Assembly (NCBI GenBank): GCA_964442605.1
Contig: CAYTZR010000009.1
Span: forward strand, 1-50,354
From: Monoglobus sp964442605
GTDB lineage: Bacteria > Bacillota > Clostridia > Monoglobales > Monoglobaceae
Direction of reading: 5' to 3'
Length of the DNA stretch: 50,354 nucleotides
The translations under genes and the position numbers were made by a program. The notes under the pieces are model-generated. The model did not search any database, had not been told where the DNA came from, and worked only from the letters and a program-made list of their open reading frames with translations. Positions within the stretch are counted from its first letter, which is position 1. Each line of letters starts with the position of its first letter. This document shows, in pieces, positions 31,687 through 42,860 of this stretch.

Positions 31687-33096
31687 TTATTCGGCAGCTG
31701 CGCTTTCCTGCTGAGCCGAAAGCTCTTCGCCTGATTGCTGAACGCCGTCCATAATGCCCTTAACGGAAATGTTATCAAGGTTTGACTTATTTTCCTTAAT
31801 CGTTGCTTGTGACTCCCAGTAGCCCTGAAGCTCATAGTAGCCCGCCAGCCTCATTATTACATGATAGCCGTAGTCAGACTTTACCGGTTCCGATATTTCG
31901 CCAATTCCCAGAGCGAATGCCGCGTCTTCAAACTCCTCAACCATTTCGCCTGCCGTAAAGGTGTATCCGGCGGTTGTTTCGCCTGTATCCTCGTTGTACT
32001 GCTCCATAAGCTCATCAAAATCCGTACCGCTCTTTGCCAAATCAGCTACAGTCTGCGCGGTCGCGAGAGCCGTCGCGTCATCAACAACAGTCACTTCTTC
32101 GCCTTCTTCCGCGGCGGATGCCGCATCAGCCTCATCCGTAACCATAATCAGGACGTGCTTAACGGTGGCCTTGTCCTCCTGAATGTAATCGGACAAGTCA
32201 ACTCCCTCGGGTATATAGCTGTCGAGATTTTCCTCAACCTCATACATAGTCGTCTGAGCCTGTAAAACTCTTTTGTACATTCTTGCGTACTCGTTTACGG
32301 AGGAAATACCCATGCTCTTCGCTCTTAAATTAAATCCGTCCTCGCCGAACTGCTCAACGTAACCGTCAACAGTTGATTCAACCTGAGCATCTTCATCATC
32401 TGTCCAAGGATCATTCAAAAGCTCGGTTGCTTTCTGAGCGGCAATCAGCTCATCTATCGCGGTATTGTACGCGTTTTCCTTAATTATCTCGGAAAGCGGC
32501 GTTCCGTCCACATCCTGTTCCCAGTCAAAGTCCGTCAGGTCGCCGTCCGCGTCTTCACCCTCGATGTTGTAGTACTGCTCAAAAGCTTCAGCATAGATAT
32601 AGTATCCCAAATCTTCATCTGTAATCTTTTCGCCGTTTACAGTTGCAATAGTCTTGCCCTCAGCCTTGCCGTACTTGGGCTGATTTGAAACATAGTTCAT
32701 AATAAGAACCACTACCAATGCCGCAACCACAACGCATCCTACAATAATACCGATCAAAGCTCCAATGGGAAGGCTTACACTCTTTGAGGGCTTCTTTTCG
32801 AATATCTGCTCAGCAACCGCGTCAGCCGCTGTCTGCACCGCAGTTTCCGCCCCCGATTCTTCAGACGCTTCAGCCGTTGCCTCAACCGATTCTTCAGACG
32901 CTTCGGCTGTTGCCTCAACCGATTCTTCCGCTGCGTCGGCTGTTGTCTCAGCCGCATCTTTCACTTTGTCAGCCGCTTTCTTTGCGGCTTCATCAATTTC
33001 TTCTTTAATTTCGGAAGCAGCATCAGCGATTTTCGCGCTGACATCTTCCTTTACTTTTTGAACCTTTTCATCGTCCAAAAACTCGTTCTTGTCCAT
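31687..33096 (-). CDS. membrane-anchored PrsA/SurA-like peptidyl-prolyl isomerase (parvulin)
   Basis: A 469-residue protein. Residues 1-105 are Ala/Glu/Lys-rich, probably helical and cytoplasmic, with an 11-residue repeat (EESVEATAEAS twice). A single membrane helix lies at about 110-134 (LPIGALIGIIVGCVVVAALV). Outside are a SurA_N-like chaperone region (about 140-300) and a parvulin domain (about 308-415) with KATVKHVLIMV, FDELMEQYNED, FALGIGEISEPV and SDYGYHVIM. PrsA-type foldases help exported proteins fold at the membrane-wall interface. Unlike Bacillus PrsA it is not a lipoprotein and has a long cytoplasmic arm. It follows mfd, as foldase genes often do, but has its own promoter (33176-33204) and AAGGAG site. 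A job in folding the many SLH proteins is plausible inference. Confidence 0.88.
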   Translation of the reverse strand: MDKNEFLDDEKVQKVKEDVSAKIADAASEIKEEIDEAAKKAADKVKDAAETTADAAEESVEATAEASEESVEATAEASEESGAETAVQTAADAVAEQIFEKKPSKSVSLPIGALIGIIVGCVVVAALVVVLIMNYVSNQPKYGKAEGKTIATVNGEKITDEDLGYYIYAEAFEQYYNIEGEDADGDLTDFDWEQDVDGTPLSEIIKENAYNTAIDELIAAQKATELLNDPWTDDEDAQVESTVDGYVEQFGEDGFNLRAKSMGISSVNEYARMYKRVLQAQTTMYEVEENLDSYIPEGVDLSDYIQEDKATVKHVLIMVTDEADAASAAEEGEEVTVVDDATALATAQTVADLAKSGTDFDELMEQYNEDTGETTAGYTFTAGEMVEEFEDAAFALGIGEISEPVKSDYGYHVIMRLAGYYELQGYWESQATIKENKSNLDNISVKGIMDGVQQSGEELSAQQESAAAE

Positions 33097-33175
33097 TGTT
33101 TTCTCTCCTTACACACATTTATTCTGAAAGTTTAATTTTATTCTAAATCAGTACCTAAATTAGTACAACATTTGC

Positions 33176-33204
33176 ATTATACTATATAAATATGATTTTT
33201 TCCA
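33176..33204 (-). promoter_or_regulatory. possible promoter of the PPIase gene
   Basis: Minus-strand TGGAAA (33204-33199), 17-bp spacer, TATAAT (33181-33176), in the 154-bp gap after mfd. The -10 box is perfect and the -35 box weak. Confidence 0.6.
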
Positions 33205-33250
33205 TAGCTGTAGCAAAAAATTATTGGAATGTTTACAAAAATTTAATGTT

Positions 33251-36724
<3,474 letters not shown>

Positions 36725-36745
<21 letters not shown>

Positions 36746-36819
36746 AAGACACCCGCTTTTATCCATAAGACACCCGCTAGACACCCGCTTTTATCCACAA
36801 GACACCCGCTTTTATCCAT
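36725..36819. repeat. 21-bp tandem repeat, about 5 units, across the mfd start
   Basis: Units: 36725-36745 (degenerate, start of mfd), 36746-36766, 36767-36778 (12-bp partial), 36779-36798 (20 bp) and 36799-36819. The core on the plus strand is AAGACACCCGCTTTTATCCA. On the minus strand each full unit begins ATGGATAAAAGC or GTGGATAAAAGC, encoding MDKSGCL. The array fills almost the whole pth-mfd spacer. Confidence 0.93.
36742..36819 (-). CDS. possible 25-codon upstream reading frame in the mfd repeat
   Basis: Minus-strand ATG 36819 reads through all repeat units (MDKSGCLVDKSGCLAGV...) and, after a frame change caused by the partial unit, stops at TGA 36744-36742, which overlaps the mfd ATG (ATGA). 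It has no good ribosome-binding site, although the pth stop is only eight bases upstream. Expression is unproven. Confidence 0.3.
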
Positions 36820-36827
36820 TGACTTCA

Positions 36828-37394
36828 TTATCCGTTATACTTTTGTATCGCCCGGCTCACATCACCCTTTATTATTTCCTCGACGGCTTTTACCGCTCTT
36901 ATCGCCGTTTCGGTCAAGATTTCAGTCTCCGCCTCGGAAAATTTTCCCAAGACAAAATTACAGATTTCCTCGTGGCTGTCGCCCTTTGCGGCTCCTATTC
37001 CTATTTTGACACGAGGAAAGTTGTCGGAGCCGAGACAGAGTATTATGCTTTTAAGCCCGTTATGTCCGCCGGCGCTGCCGGAAGCCCTGGTTCTCAGCTT
37101 TCCCAGTTCCATTGTCTTATCATCGGAAACAACGATTATGTTCTCATCGGGTATATCGTAGTAATCGGCAATCGGCGCTACTGCCTCACCGCTTAAATTC
37201 ATAAAGGTTGTGGGCTTCACCGCTATAACCTTCTCGCCGCAGACAAAGCCCGTTCCGATCTCCGCTTTAAATTTGCTTGCCTTAAACCTTATATCGTTTT
37301 TGGAGCAAAACGCGTCTACCACATCATACCCTATATTGTGTCTTGTATTCACATATTTACTGCCGGGATTGCCCAAGCCGACTACCATATACAT
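36828..37394 (-). CDS. pth: peptidyl-tRNA hydrolase
   Basis: A 188-residue enzyme that frees tRNA from stalled peptidyl-tRNA. The conserved start VVGLGNPGSKYVNTRHNIGY carries Asn9 and the catalytic His19 (Asn10 and His20 in E. coli). TTFMNLSGEAV, VVSDDKTMELGKLR and GSAGGHNGLKSI complete the family pattern. GAGGTAAATATA precedes ATG. It sits 21 bases after glmU and before mfd, a conserved Firmicutes order, so it is probably in the glmU transcript. The end has no sign of truncation. Confidence 0.96.
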   Translation of the reverse strand: MYMVVGLGNPGSKYVNTRHNIGYDVVDAFCSKNDIRFKASKFKAEIGTGFVCGEKVIAVKPTTFMNLSGEAVAPIADYYDIPDENIIVVSDDKTMELGKLRTRASGSAGGHNGLKSIILCLGSDNFPRVKIGIGAAKGDSHEEICNFVLGKFSEAETEILTETAIRAVKAVEEIIKGDVSRAIQKYNG

Positions 37395-37415
37395 TATATT
37401 TACCTCAAATCGGTT

Positions 37416-38801
37416 TTATGATTTTGAATTTTCCTGCTTCTCCTTATTTTTTCTCTTCACAGTCCACTGCTCCTTAACCACCTGCTTTGAGCGGGCGATT
37501 GCCAGCGACTCAGGCGGAACCTCGTCCGTAATTGTCGAACCTGCCGCGGTATACGCGCCGTGTCTTACCACTACGGGCGATACAAGGTTGGTGTTACAGC
37601 CTATAAAGCAATCATCCTCAATAACCGTGCGGTGCTTATTCTCGCCGTCATAATTCACAACAACCGTACCGCAGCCGAAGTTTACCCTCTTACCAACATC
37701 AGCATCACCTATGTATGTCAAATGAGCAACCTTTGTGCTGTCATCAACAGTCGAGTTCTTAATCTCAACAAAATCGCCTATTTTAACATCGGAGCCGATT
37801 TTGGTGCCCGGTCTTAAATAAGCGAACGGCCCCACATTGGTGTTTGAACCGACCTCACTGTCGATGCCCACTGTTTTAAGCACGTTGGTATTGTCGCCGA
37901 TTTTGCAGTTCTTGAGCGTTGTATCGGATCCGATAATACAGTTTTCGCCTATTACGGTATTTCCCTCCAAAACCGTTCCCGGATAAAGCACCGTATCTCT
38001 GCCCACACTAACATTGGCTGTAATCTGAACCTTATCGGGATCAACTATGGTAACGCCGCTTAGCATAAGCTCCACCGCCTTGCGGCGGTTTAAAATCTTG
38101 CCCACCTGTGAAAGCTGCAGCTTATCATTTACTCCCAAAATCTGCTCCAGCTCGGTAATATACGCACCGACCTTTTCTCCGTCGCTAAGCATTATTTCCA
38201 CAACATCGGTTATGTAATACTCGCCCTGAGCGTTGCTGTTGGTAATTCTTGAAAGCGCGTTCCGCAGCTTTTGTATGTCAAAGAAGTACATACCGGAGTT
38301 AATTTCCTTAATCTCCTGTTCATCCTCATCGGCATCCTTCTGCTCTACAATCTTAACTATTTCACCGTTTTCCCTAACTATTCTGCCATATCCGTATGGA
38401 TCGTCAATGTACGCGGTAATAACGGTTGCCGCCCTCTTTTTCTTGTCATGATCCGCTCTTACTTTCTTTAAGGTCTCGGCCTCGATAAGCGGCGCGTCAC
38501 CGTACAGCACCATAACCGTACCTTCAACGTCCTTAAGACTCTCTATTCCCTGCATAACCGCGTGACCGGTTCCCAGCTGCTCATACTGATACGCATACGT
38601 CACGCTATCACCCAAGTATTCCTTGACATCCTCCGCCTTATGTCCGATAACAACTATATTTTCATCGCTGCCCGCCTCTGTCGCCGTGTCGGTAACCCAT
38701 TCAACCAGAGCCTTTCCCGCCGCCTGCTGCAAAGGCTTGGCAATATTTGATTTCATTCTCTTTCCTTCGCCCGCCGCAAGAATAATACTGTACAAACTCA
38801 T
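37416..38801 (-). CDS. glmU: bifunctional UDP-GlcNAc pyrophosphorylase / glucosamine-1-phosphate acetyltransferase
   Basis: A 461-residue enzyme making UDP-GlcNAc for peptidoglycan and wall polymers. The start at 38801 is set by GGAGG eight bases upstream and gives MSLYSIILAAGEGKRMKSN; the longer open frame has no ribosome-binding site. The N-terminal nucleotidyltransferase shows LAAGEGKRMKS, MVLYGDAPLI and GYGRIVR. The C-terminal left-handed beta-helix has hexapeptide repeats (VGRDTVLYPGTVLEG, IGSDTTLKNCKIGDNT) with the acetyltransferase site near LTYIGDADVG and NYDGENKHRTVI. It heads the glmU-pth-mfd block. The prs gene that often separates glmU and pth in Firmicutes is absent here. Confidence 0.96.
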   Translation of the reverse strand: MSLYSIILAAGEGKRMKSNIAKPLQQAAGKALVEWVTDTATEAGSDENIVVIGHKAEDVKEYLGDSVTYAYQYEQLGTGHAVMQGIESLKDVEGTVMVLYGDAPLIEAETLKKVRADHDKKKRAATVITAYIDDPYGYGRIVRENGEIVKIVEQKDADEDEQEIKEINSGMYFFDIQKLRNALSRITNSNAQGEYYITDVVEIMLSDGEKVGAYITELEQILGVNDKLQLSQVGKILNRRKAVELMLSGVTIVDPDKVQITANVSVGRDTVLYPGTVLEGNTVIGENCIIGSDTTLKNCKIGDNTNVLKTVGIDSEVGSNTNVGPFAYLRPGTKIGSDVKIGDFVEIKNSTVDDSTKVAHLTYIGDADVGKRVNFGCGTVVVNYDGENKHRTVIEDDCFIGCNTNLVSPVVVRHGAYTAAGSTITDEVPPESLAIARSKQVVKEQWTVKRKNKEKQENSKS

Positions 38802-38848
38802 TTTTCTTCCTCCAAATAAAAAATCATGGTTATTTTTAGAATGTTTTA

Positions 38849-38877
38849 AGTATACCACAAGCTGCGCATTTTTACAA
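38849..38877 (-). promoter_or_regulatory. promoter of the glmU-pth-mfd block
   Basis: Minus-strand TTGTAA (38877-38872), 17-bp spacer, TATACT (38854-38849), about 48 bases upstream of the glmU start. Confidence 0.7.
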
Positions 38878-39023
38878 TACCTGTATTTTATACTAAGTTT
38901 ACGTGAGATTGAGAGCAAATATTTATGTATTTTTCACTTTTTCATATAAAATAAAGTATTTAAAATTTCAAAATATATGTATTATTTCCGCTCATTGGGA
39001 AACAATTTAATCGAGGTGATAAA

Positions 39024-39965
39024 ATGAGCAATAAAAACAATAATGACAAAAACAGACAAAACGGCGAAAACTACGATCGCAGAATAATCACGGATCCGCC
39101 CGCCGCGAATGAAAAGCAAAGACCCGAGCAAGCTGTTTCCGCAAAGAGAAAGGGATTATACATAATCCTTTTACTGGGGATTACGGCTATAGGAATTTAT
39201 GCTATACTGAGCGCGGTTATACCGAAAACAACAAAAAACGCGAATGAAACCTACACAGGCAGTGCATACGCCACTCCGTTGCCTAACCAAGCCGCCGTCC
39301 CCGCGAACGCGGCAATAAACCCGATTGAAGCCGAAAAGACGGCGGACCCTTCTCCTGCGCCGACAGCGGAAGAAGCCGCCGATACCGTTGATGAGGCTAC
39401 CCCGGGTACGGTTTTGGCGCAGGCGCCTGTTTCGGGGAAAATAATTAAGGATTTTTCGGATTCAGAGCTTATATATTCCGAAACAATGATGGACTGGCGG
39501 ACGCACAGCGGTGTTGACATAGCGGCAAGCCCCGACACAATCGTAACCGCTATCAAGGACGGAACACTGAAAAAAGCTTACGAGGACAGCCTTCTTGGCA
39601 CAACCGTCATAATTCACCACGATGACGATGGAACGGACAGCGTGTATTCCAACCTTAAGGATGTAACGAACGTGCCCATAGGCTCTGATATAAAAACAGG
39701 CGATGTTTTGGGCAAGGTGGGCGGCACCGCCGTGTCTGAAATAAACGACGAATCGCACCTGCACTTTGAGATAAGACTGGACGACGTATATCTTGACCCA
39801 AAGGAATTTGTGAAATTCGAAGAGGTTGACTATGTTCAGCCTGAGGAGCTCTCTTCTGCCGCGCCGACATCGGACAGCGCCGAAACCATTTCCGAAGCCG
39901 CTCCGTCGTACTCCCCTGACCCATATACAGACGGCGAGGATATAGAAACCATGATTATAGATTAA
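39024..39965 (+). CDS. M23 (LytM) family membrane-anchored protein, SpoIIQ-like
   Basis: A 313-residue protein: short charged N-terminus, one membrane helix (about 44-65, LYIILLLGITAIGIYAILSA), a Pro/Ala/Glu-rich spacer, then a LytM domain (about 130-265). The metal ligands are present: HSGVD near residue 160 and HLHFEI near 246, so unlike Bacillus SpoIIQ the endopeptidase site looks intact, as in clostridial SpoIIQ. A ~50-residue acidic Ser/Ala tail follows. SpoIIQ joins SpoIIIAH to bridge forespore and mother cell. No sporulation neighbour is adjacent, so a general wall endopeptidase is the alternative. GAGGTGAT precedes ATG. It is divergent from glmU and ends in a strong terminator. Confidence 0.8.
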   Translation: MSNKNNNDKNRQNGENYDRRIITDPPAANEKQRPEQAVSAKRKGLYIILLLGITAIGIYAILSAVIPKTTKNANETYTGSAYATPLPNQAAVPANAAINPIEAEKTADPSPAPTAEEAADTVDEATPGTVLAQAPVSGKIIKDFSDSELIYSETMMDWRTHSGVDIAASPDTIVTAIKDGTLKKAYEDSLLGTTVIIHHDDDGTDSVYSNLKDVTNVPIGSDIKTGDVLGKVGGTAVSEINDESHLHFEIRLDDVYLDPKEFVKFEEVDYVQPEELSSAAPTSDSAETISEAAPSYSPDPYTDGEDIETMIID

Positions 39966-40040
39966 CGCATAGCCCGGCATCCACCGGCGATAGCTATGAT
40001 TAGCGGGACTAAATCCTTTATCTTAAACAATATATCAAAA

Positions 40041-40078
40041 AAATCCTCTGAAAAACACTTTATTTTTTCAGAGGATTT
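40041..40078. terminator. bidirectional terminator between the M23 gene and trpA
   Basis: AAATCCTCTGAAAAA, loop of eight, TTTTTCAGAGGATTT: a perfect 15-bp stem. The plus-strand tail is CTTTTTTTC and the minus-strand tail TTTTGATAT. It closes both the M23 gene and the whole trp operon. Confidence 0.92.
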
Positions 40079-40139
40079 CTTTTTTTCATTCCTTGGATTG
40101 ATTTCTTTATTTTGGATTTCTTTATTTTTCATTCCTTTG
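40073..40139. repeat. about 22-bp tandem repeat, 3 copies, over the trpA stop
   Basis: Units 40073-40094, 40095-40113 and 40114-40139 all begin GGATT. The first and third share GGATTTCTTT and TTTTCATTCCTT. The third includes the trpA stop codon (40129-40131), so the gene's last codons and stop reappear downstream, and the first copy merges with the terminator stem. Confidence 0.82.
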
Positions 40140-40929
40140 CGGCATCGCTCAGTTCCTTAGTCAGAGCGGAAACACCGTCGATTTTATCCTGAACCGTTTC
40201 GCCGGCGGCTATGATTCTGACTATAGCGCTGCCCACTATCAAGCCATCGCAGTACTTTTTGAGGTTCCTTATATGCTCCGGCTTTGATATGCCGAAGCCG
40301 ATACACTTTGGTATGTCCGAATATTTATTCAGCATATCGAACATCTTGTCAAAGTCTGTCGAAAACCCTTCCCTTACTCCGGTCACTCCCATGGACGACA
40401 CGCAGTACAAAAAACCGCAAGCTCTCTCGCAAATTCTTTTTGAACGCTCCTCCGATGAGGTGGGAGCAATCATTGAAATCTGGTACACACCGTATTTTTG
40501 GGTATAATCGTATATCTCGTCGCTTTCCTCGAAAGGCAAATCGGGTATTATCACTCCGTCAACTCCCGCTTTTTTACAGCCGTTGAAAAACTCATCAATT
40601 CCATAGCTGAGCAGAGAATTGAAATACATTAAAAAAACCAGCGGAACCTGCGTACTCTTGCGCAGTTCCGACACTGCCTCAAATATTATGTCAAGATTAA
40701 TTTCATTTTTTAGAGCTCTTATGTTCGCCTCCTGAATAACGGGTCCCTCCGCCATCGGGTCGGAGAACGGTATTCCCATCTCAATCAAATCCGCTCCGCT
40801 TTTTTCCATTTCAAGCACCAGCGACTTGGAGACCTCAACATTCGGGTCGCCGAACGTCAAAAACGTTACAAGCGCCTTTTTGCCGCGCGCCCGCAGATTT
40901 TCAAACATACTGTCAATTCTATTTTTCAT
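40129..40929 (-). CDS. trpA: tryptophan synthase alpha subunit
   Basis: A 266-residue TIM barrel that splits indole-glycerol phosphate into indole and glyceraldehyde 3-phosphate. The catalytic Glu50 is in DLIEMGIPFSDPMAEGPVIQ and the catalytic Asp in GVIIPDLPFEES. The phosphate-binding end IGFGISKPEH and GLIVGSAIV is intact. Its ATG lies inside the end of trpB (11-bp overlap, other frame), so it is coupled to it, as expected for partners made in equal amount. It is the last gene of the operon, followed by a repeat-extended tail and a strong terminator. Confidence 0.97.
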   Translation of the reverse strand: MKNRIDSMFENLRARGKKALVTFLTFGDPNVEVSKSLVLEMEKSGADLIEMGIPFSDPMAEGPVIQEANIRALKNEINLDIIFEAVSELRKSTQVPLVFLMYFNSLLSYGIDEFFNGCKKAGVDGVIIPDLPFEESDEIYDYTQKYGVYQISMIAPTSSEERSKRICERACGFLYCVSSMGVTGVREGFSTDFDKMFDMLNKYSDIPKCIGFGISKPEHIRNLKKYCDGLIVGSAIVRIIAAGETVQDKIDGVSALTKELSDAAKE

Positions 40930-42115
40930 TGATTTCCACCCCCATATATCTCGCGACGGAATATACGTCCTTGTCGCCTCTGCCGGAAAGGTTAATTACA
41001 ACAATATCATCCTTGCTCATGGTCGGCACGATCTTAAGCGCCTGAGCAACGGCATGAGAGCTTTCTATCGCCGGGATAATTCCCTCGGTCTTTGTCAGAT
41101 AGCAGAAAGCGTCGATCGCCTCCTTATCGGTTATCGCGTAATATTCGGCTCTGCCGCTGTCCCTGAGCGCGGCATGCTCCGGTCCTATACCGGGGTAATC
41201 AAGACCGGCGGAAATTGAATAAACGGGCATAATGCCGCCGTTTTTATCCTGCAAAAATATCGACTTCATTCCGTGCAGAACGCCAACCGTCCCCTTTGTA
41301 AGAGTTGCGGCATGTCTCTCCGTGTCAACACCGTCGCCTGCCGCTTCAGCGCCGATAAGCCTTACGGACTTATCATTAATAAAGTCATAGAACGCGCCCA
41401 TCGCATTGCTGCCGCCGCCTACACAGGCTATTACGGCGTTGGGGAGTCTGCCTTCCTTCTCAAACAGCTGCGCTTTAATTTCCCTGCCGATTACGCTCTG
41501 GAAATCCCTTACTATCGTTGGATAAGGATGAGGTCCCATCGTTGAACCCAGCAGGTACATTGTGTCATTTGCGCGCGCTGCCCATACGCGCATCGCCTCA
41601 TTGCAGGCATCCTTTAATGTGCCCGTACCGGAGGATACGGGAGTTACCGTTGCGCCCAGCAAATTCATTCGGAAAACGTTAAGCTCCTGACGCCTCGTGT
41701 CCTCCTCACCCATGAACACCTCGCACTCCATTCCGAACAGCGCGGCAGCGGTTGCCGCCGCGACACCGTGCTGACCGGCTCCCGTCTCGGCTATAACCTT
41801 TTTCTTTCCCATGCGCTTTGCGAGGAGCGCTTGACCAAGTACATTGTTAATTTTATGAGCGCCGGTATGGTTTAAATCCTCACGTTTTATATATACCTTT
41901 GCGCCGCCCAAATCCTTTGTCATGTTCTCCGCATAATACAGGAGCGAGGGGCGGTTTGCGTATTCATTTAAGTAAAACTCCAGCTCTTTTATAAATTCAG
42001 GGTCGCTTTTCGCCTCGTTATACGCTGCTTCAAGCTCGTTTAAGGCGTTCATCAGCGTCTCGGGAGCGTATTGTCCGCCGTAAATACCAAATCTGCCCTT
42101 AGATTTATTTTCCAT
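40919..42115 (-). CDS. trpB: tryptophan synthase beta subunit
   Basis: A 398-residue PLP enzyme joining indole and serine. The PLP lysine is Lys88 in EDLNHTGAHKINN; the phosphate-binding loop is CVGGGSNAMG; ETGAGQHGVA and DYPGIGPEH are typical of the TrpB1 type that works with TrpA. The start at 42115 (MENKSKGRF) is preferred over ATG 42121 because GAGG lies nine bases before the former and only three before the latter. The ribosome-binding site is within the second copy of a 23-bp duplication that spans the trpF stop and trpB start. The first copy has GATG instead of GAGG. Confidence 0.97.
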   Translation of the reverse strand: MENKSKGRFGIYGGQYAPETLMNALNELEAAYNEAKSDPEFIKELEFYLNEYANRPSLLYYAENMTKDLGGAKVYIKREDLNHTGAHKINNVLGQALLAKRMGKKKVIAETGAGQHGVAAATAAALFGMECEVFMGEEDTRRQELNVFRMNLLGATVTPVSSGTGTLKDACNEAMRVWAARANDTMYLLGSTMGPHPYPTIVRDFQSVIGREIKAQLFEKEGRLPNAVIACVGGGSNAMGAFYDFINDKSVRLIGAEAAGDGVDTERHAATLTKGTVGVLHGMKSIFLQDKNGGIMPVYSISAGLDYPGIGPEHAALRDSGRAEYYAITDKEAIDAFCYLTKTEGIIPAIESSHAVAQALKIVPTMSKDDIVVINLSGRGDKDVYSVARYMGVEINEK

Positions 42116-42160
42116 TTGCATCTACCTCTTTTTTGATTTTGCATCTACATCTTTTTTAAT
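42115..42160. repeat. 23-bp tandem duplication filling the trpF-trpB junction
   Basis: Units 42115-42137 and 42138-42160 share TTTGCATCTAC and TCTTTTTT and differ at about three of 23 bases. The right unit contains the trpF stop codon. The left unit contains the trpB ribosome-binding site and abuts its ATG. Confidence 0.9.
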
Positions 42161-42779
42161 TTCTGACCAAATCCACTATTTTAATTATCTTACCCCTGTC
42201 CTTTTGCTTATCCGTTTCCACACTGCTGCTTAAATCAACACAATACGGCTTTACTGTTTCAATTGCCGTTTTTATATTTTCAAATCCGAGACCGCCCGCC
42301 AGTATAATGCGCTCTCCTCCTATACCGCGGAGCAGGTCAAGGTCAATAGACTTCCCCTGACCGCCGTAGCCCTCTACATACGCATCAAGCACCAGCCTGT
42401 CCGCCAGAGAATACCTTTTTAGCTCCTCTCTGTCAAAATCCCCGCGCACACGCACCGCCTTCCAAACCTCGCTGAGGCGCGGACACAGCTCCTTTACCCT
42501 GCCGATCACGGCATTGTCCTCATCGCCGTGGAGCTGCACTATGTCAAGCGGCACATTTTCGGCAATATCGGCAATTTCCTCGGGCGGGACATTTACAAAC
42601 ACTCCCACCGTCTTTATATCACCGCAAAGCCGTGCCTTTAAAGCCGCCGCCTTGTCCATATCCACATAACGGTGACTTTTGGGATAGAATATAAAGCCTA
42701 TATAATCGGGCTTCGCAATATTAACCGCGTCTATATCCTCGGGTCTGAACAGGCCGCAGATTTTTATTTTTGTGTTCAA
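42156..42779 (-). CDS. trpF: phosphoribosylanthranilate isomerase
   Basis: A 207-residue TIM barrel for the third step of tryptophan synthesis. The catalytic Cys8 is in KIKICGLFRPEDI and the catalytic Asp in YCVDLSSSVE; FVNVPPEEI, VQLHGDE and ILAGGLG match the family. There is no ATG in a sensible place. I take TTG 42779 (MNTKIKICG), which gives the normal family start and has GGA nine bases upstream. TTG 42788 and TTG 42803 are in-frame alternatives. The in-frame codons upstream (IKNGLIQ) lie in a repeat that copies the end of trpC (RNGLI), so the 5' boundary has been rebuilt by duplication. Confidence 0.93.
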   Translation of the reverse strand: MNTKIKICGLFRPEDIDAVNIAKPDYIGFIFYPKSHRYVDMDKAAALKARLCGDIKTVGVFVNVPPEEIADIAENVPLDIVQLHGDEDNAVIGRVKELCPRLSEVWKAVRVRGDFDREELKRYSLADRLVLDAYVEGYGGQGKSIDLDLLRGIGGERIILAGGLGFENIKTAIETVKPYCVDLSSSVETDKQKDRGKIIKIVDLVRN

Positions 42780-42782
42780 CTG

Positions 42783-42860
42783 TATCAATCCGTTCTTTAT
42801 CAATCATTCGGTATGGCAATCCGTTTTTATGGCAATCCGTTTTTTATATCAATCCGTTTC
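42783..42860. repeat. 14-17-bp tandem repeat, 5 copies, between trpC and trpF
   Basis: Units 42783-42797, 42798-42811, 42812-42827, 42828-42844 and 42845-42860 have the core CAATCCGTT (CAATCATTC in one). The rightmost encodes the trpC C-terminus (NGLI) and contains part of its stop codon. The others fill the spacer and reach the presumed trpF start. Confidence 0.92.

Noticed and set aside
38979..39007. SigF-like promoter (GTATT ... GGAAACAATT) before the M23/SpoIIQ-like gene
   Set aside because: The -10 matches the SigF pattern well, but the predicted start would fall on the ribosome-binding site itself (39013-39020), the -35 is imperfect and the spacer is short, so it is probably chance.
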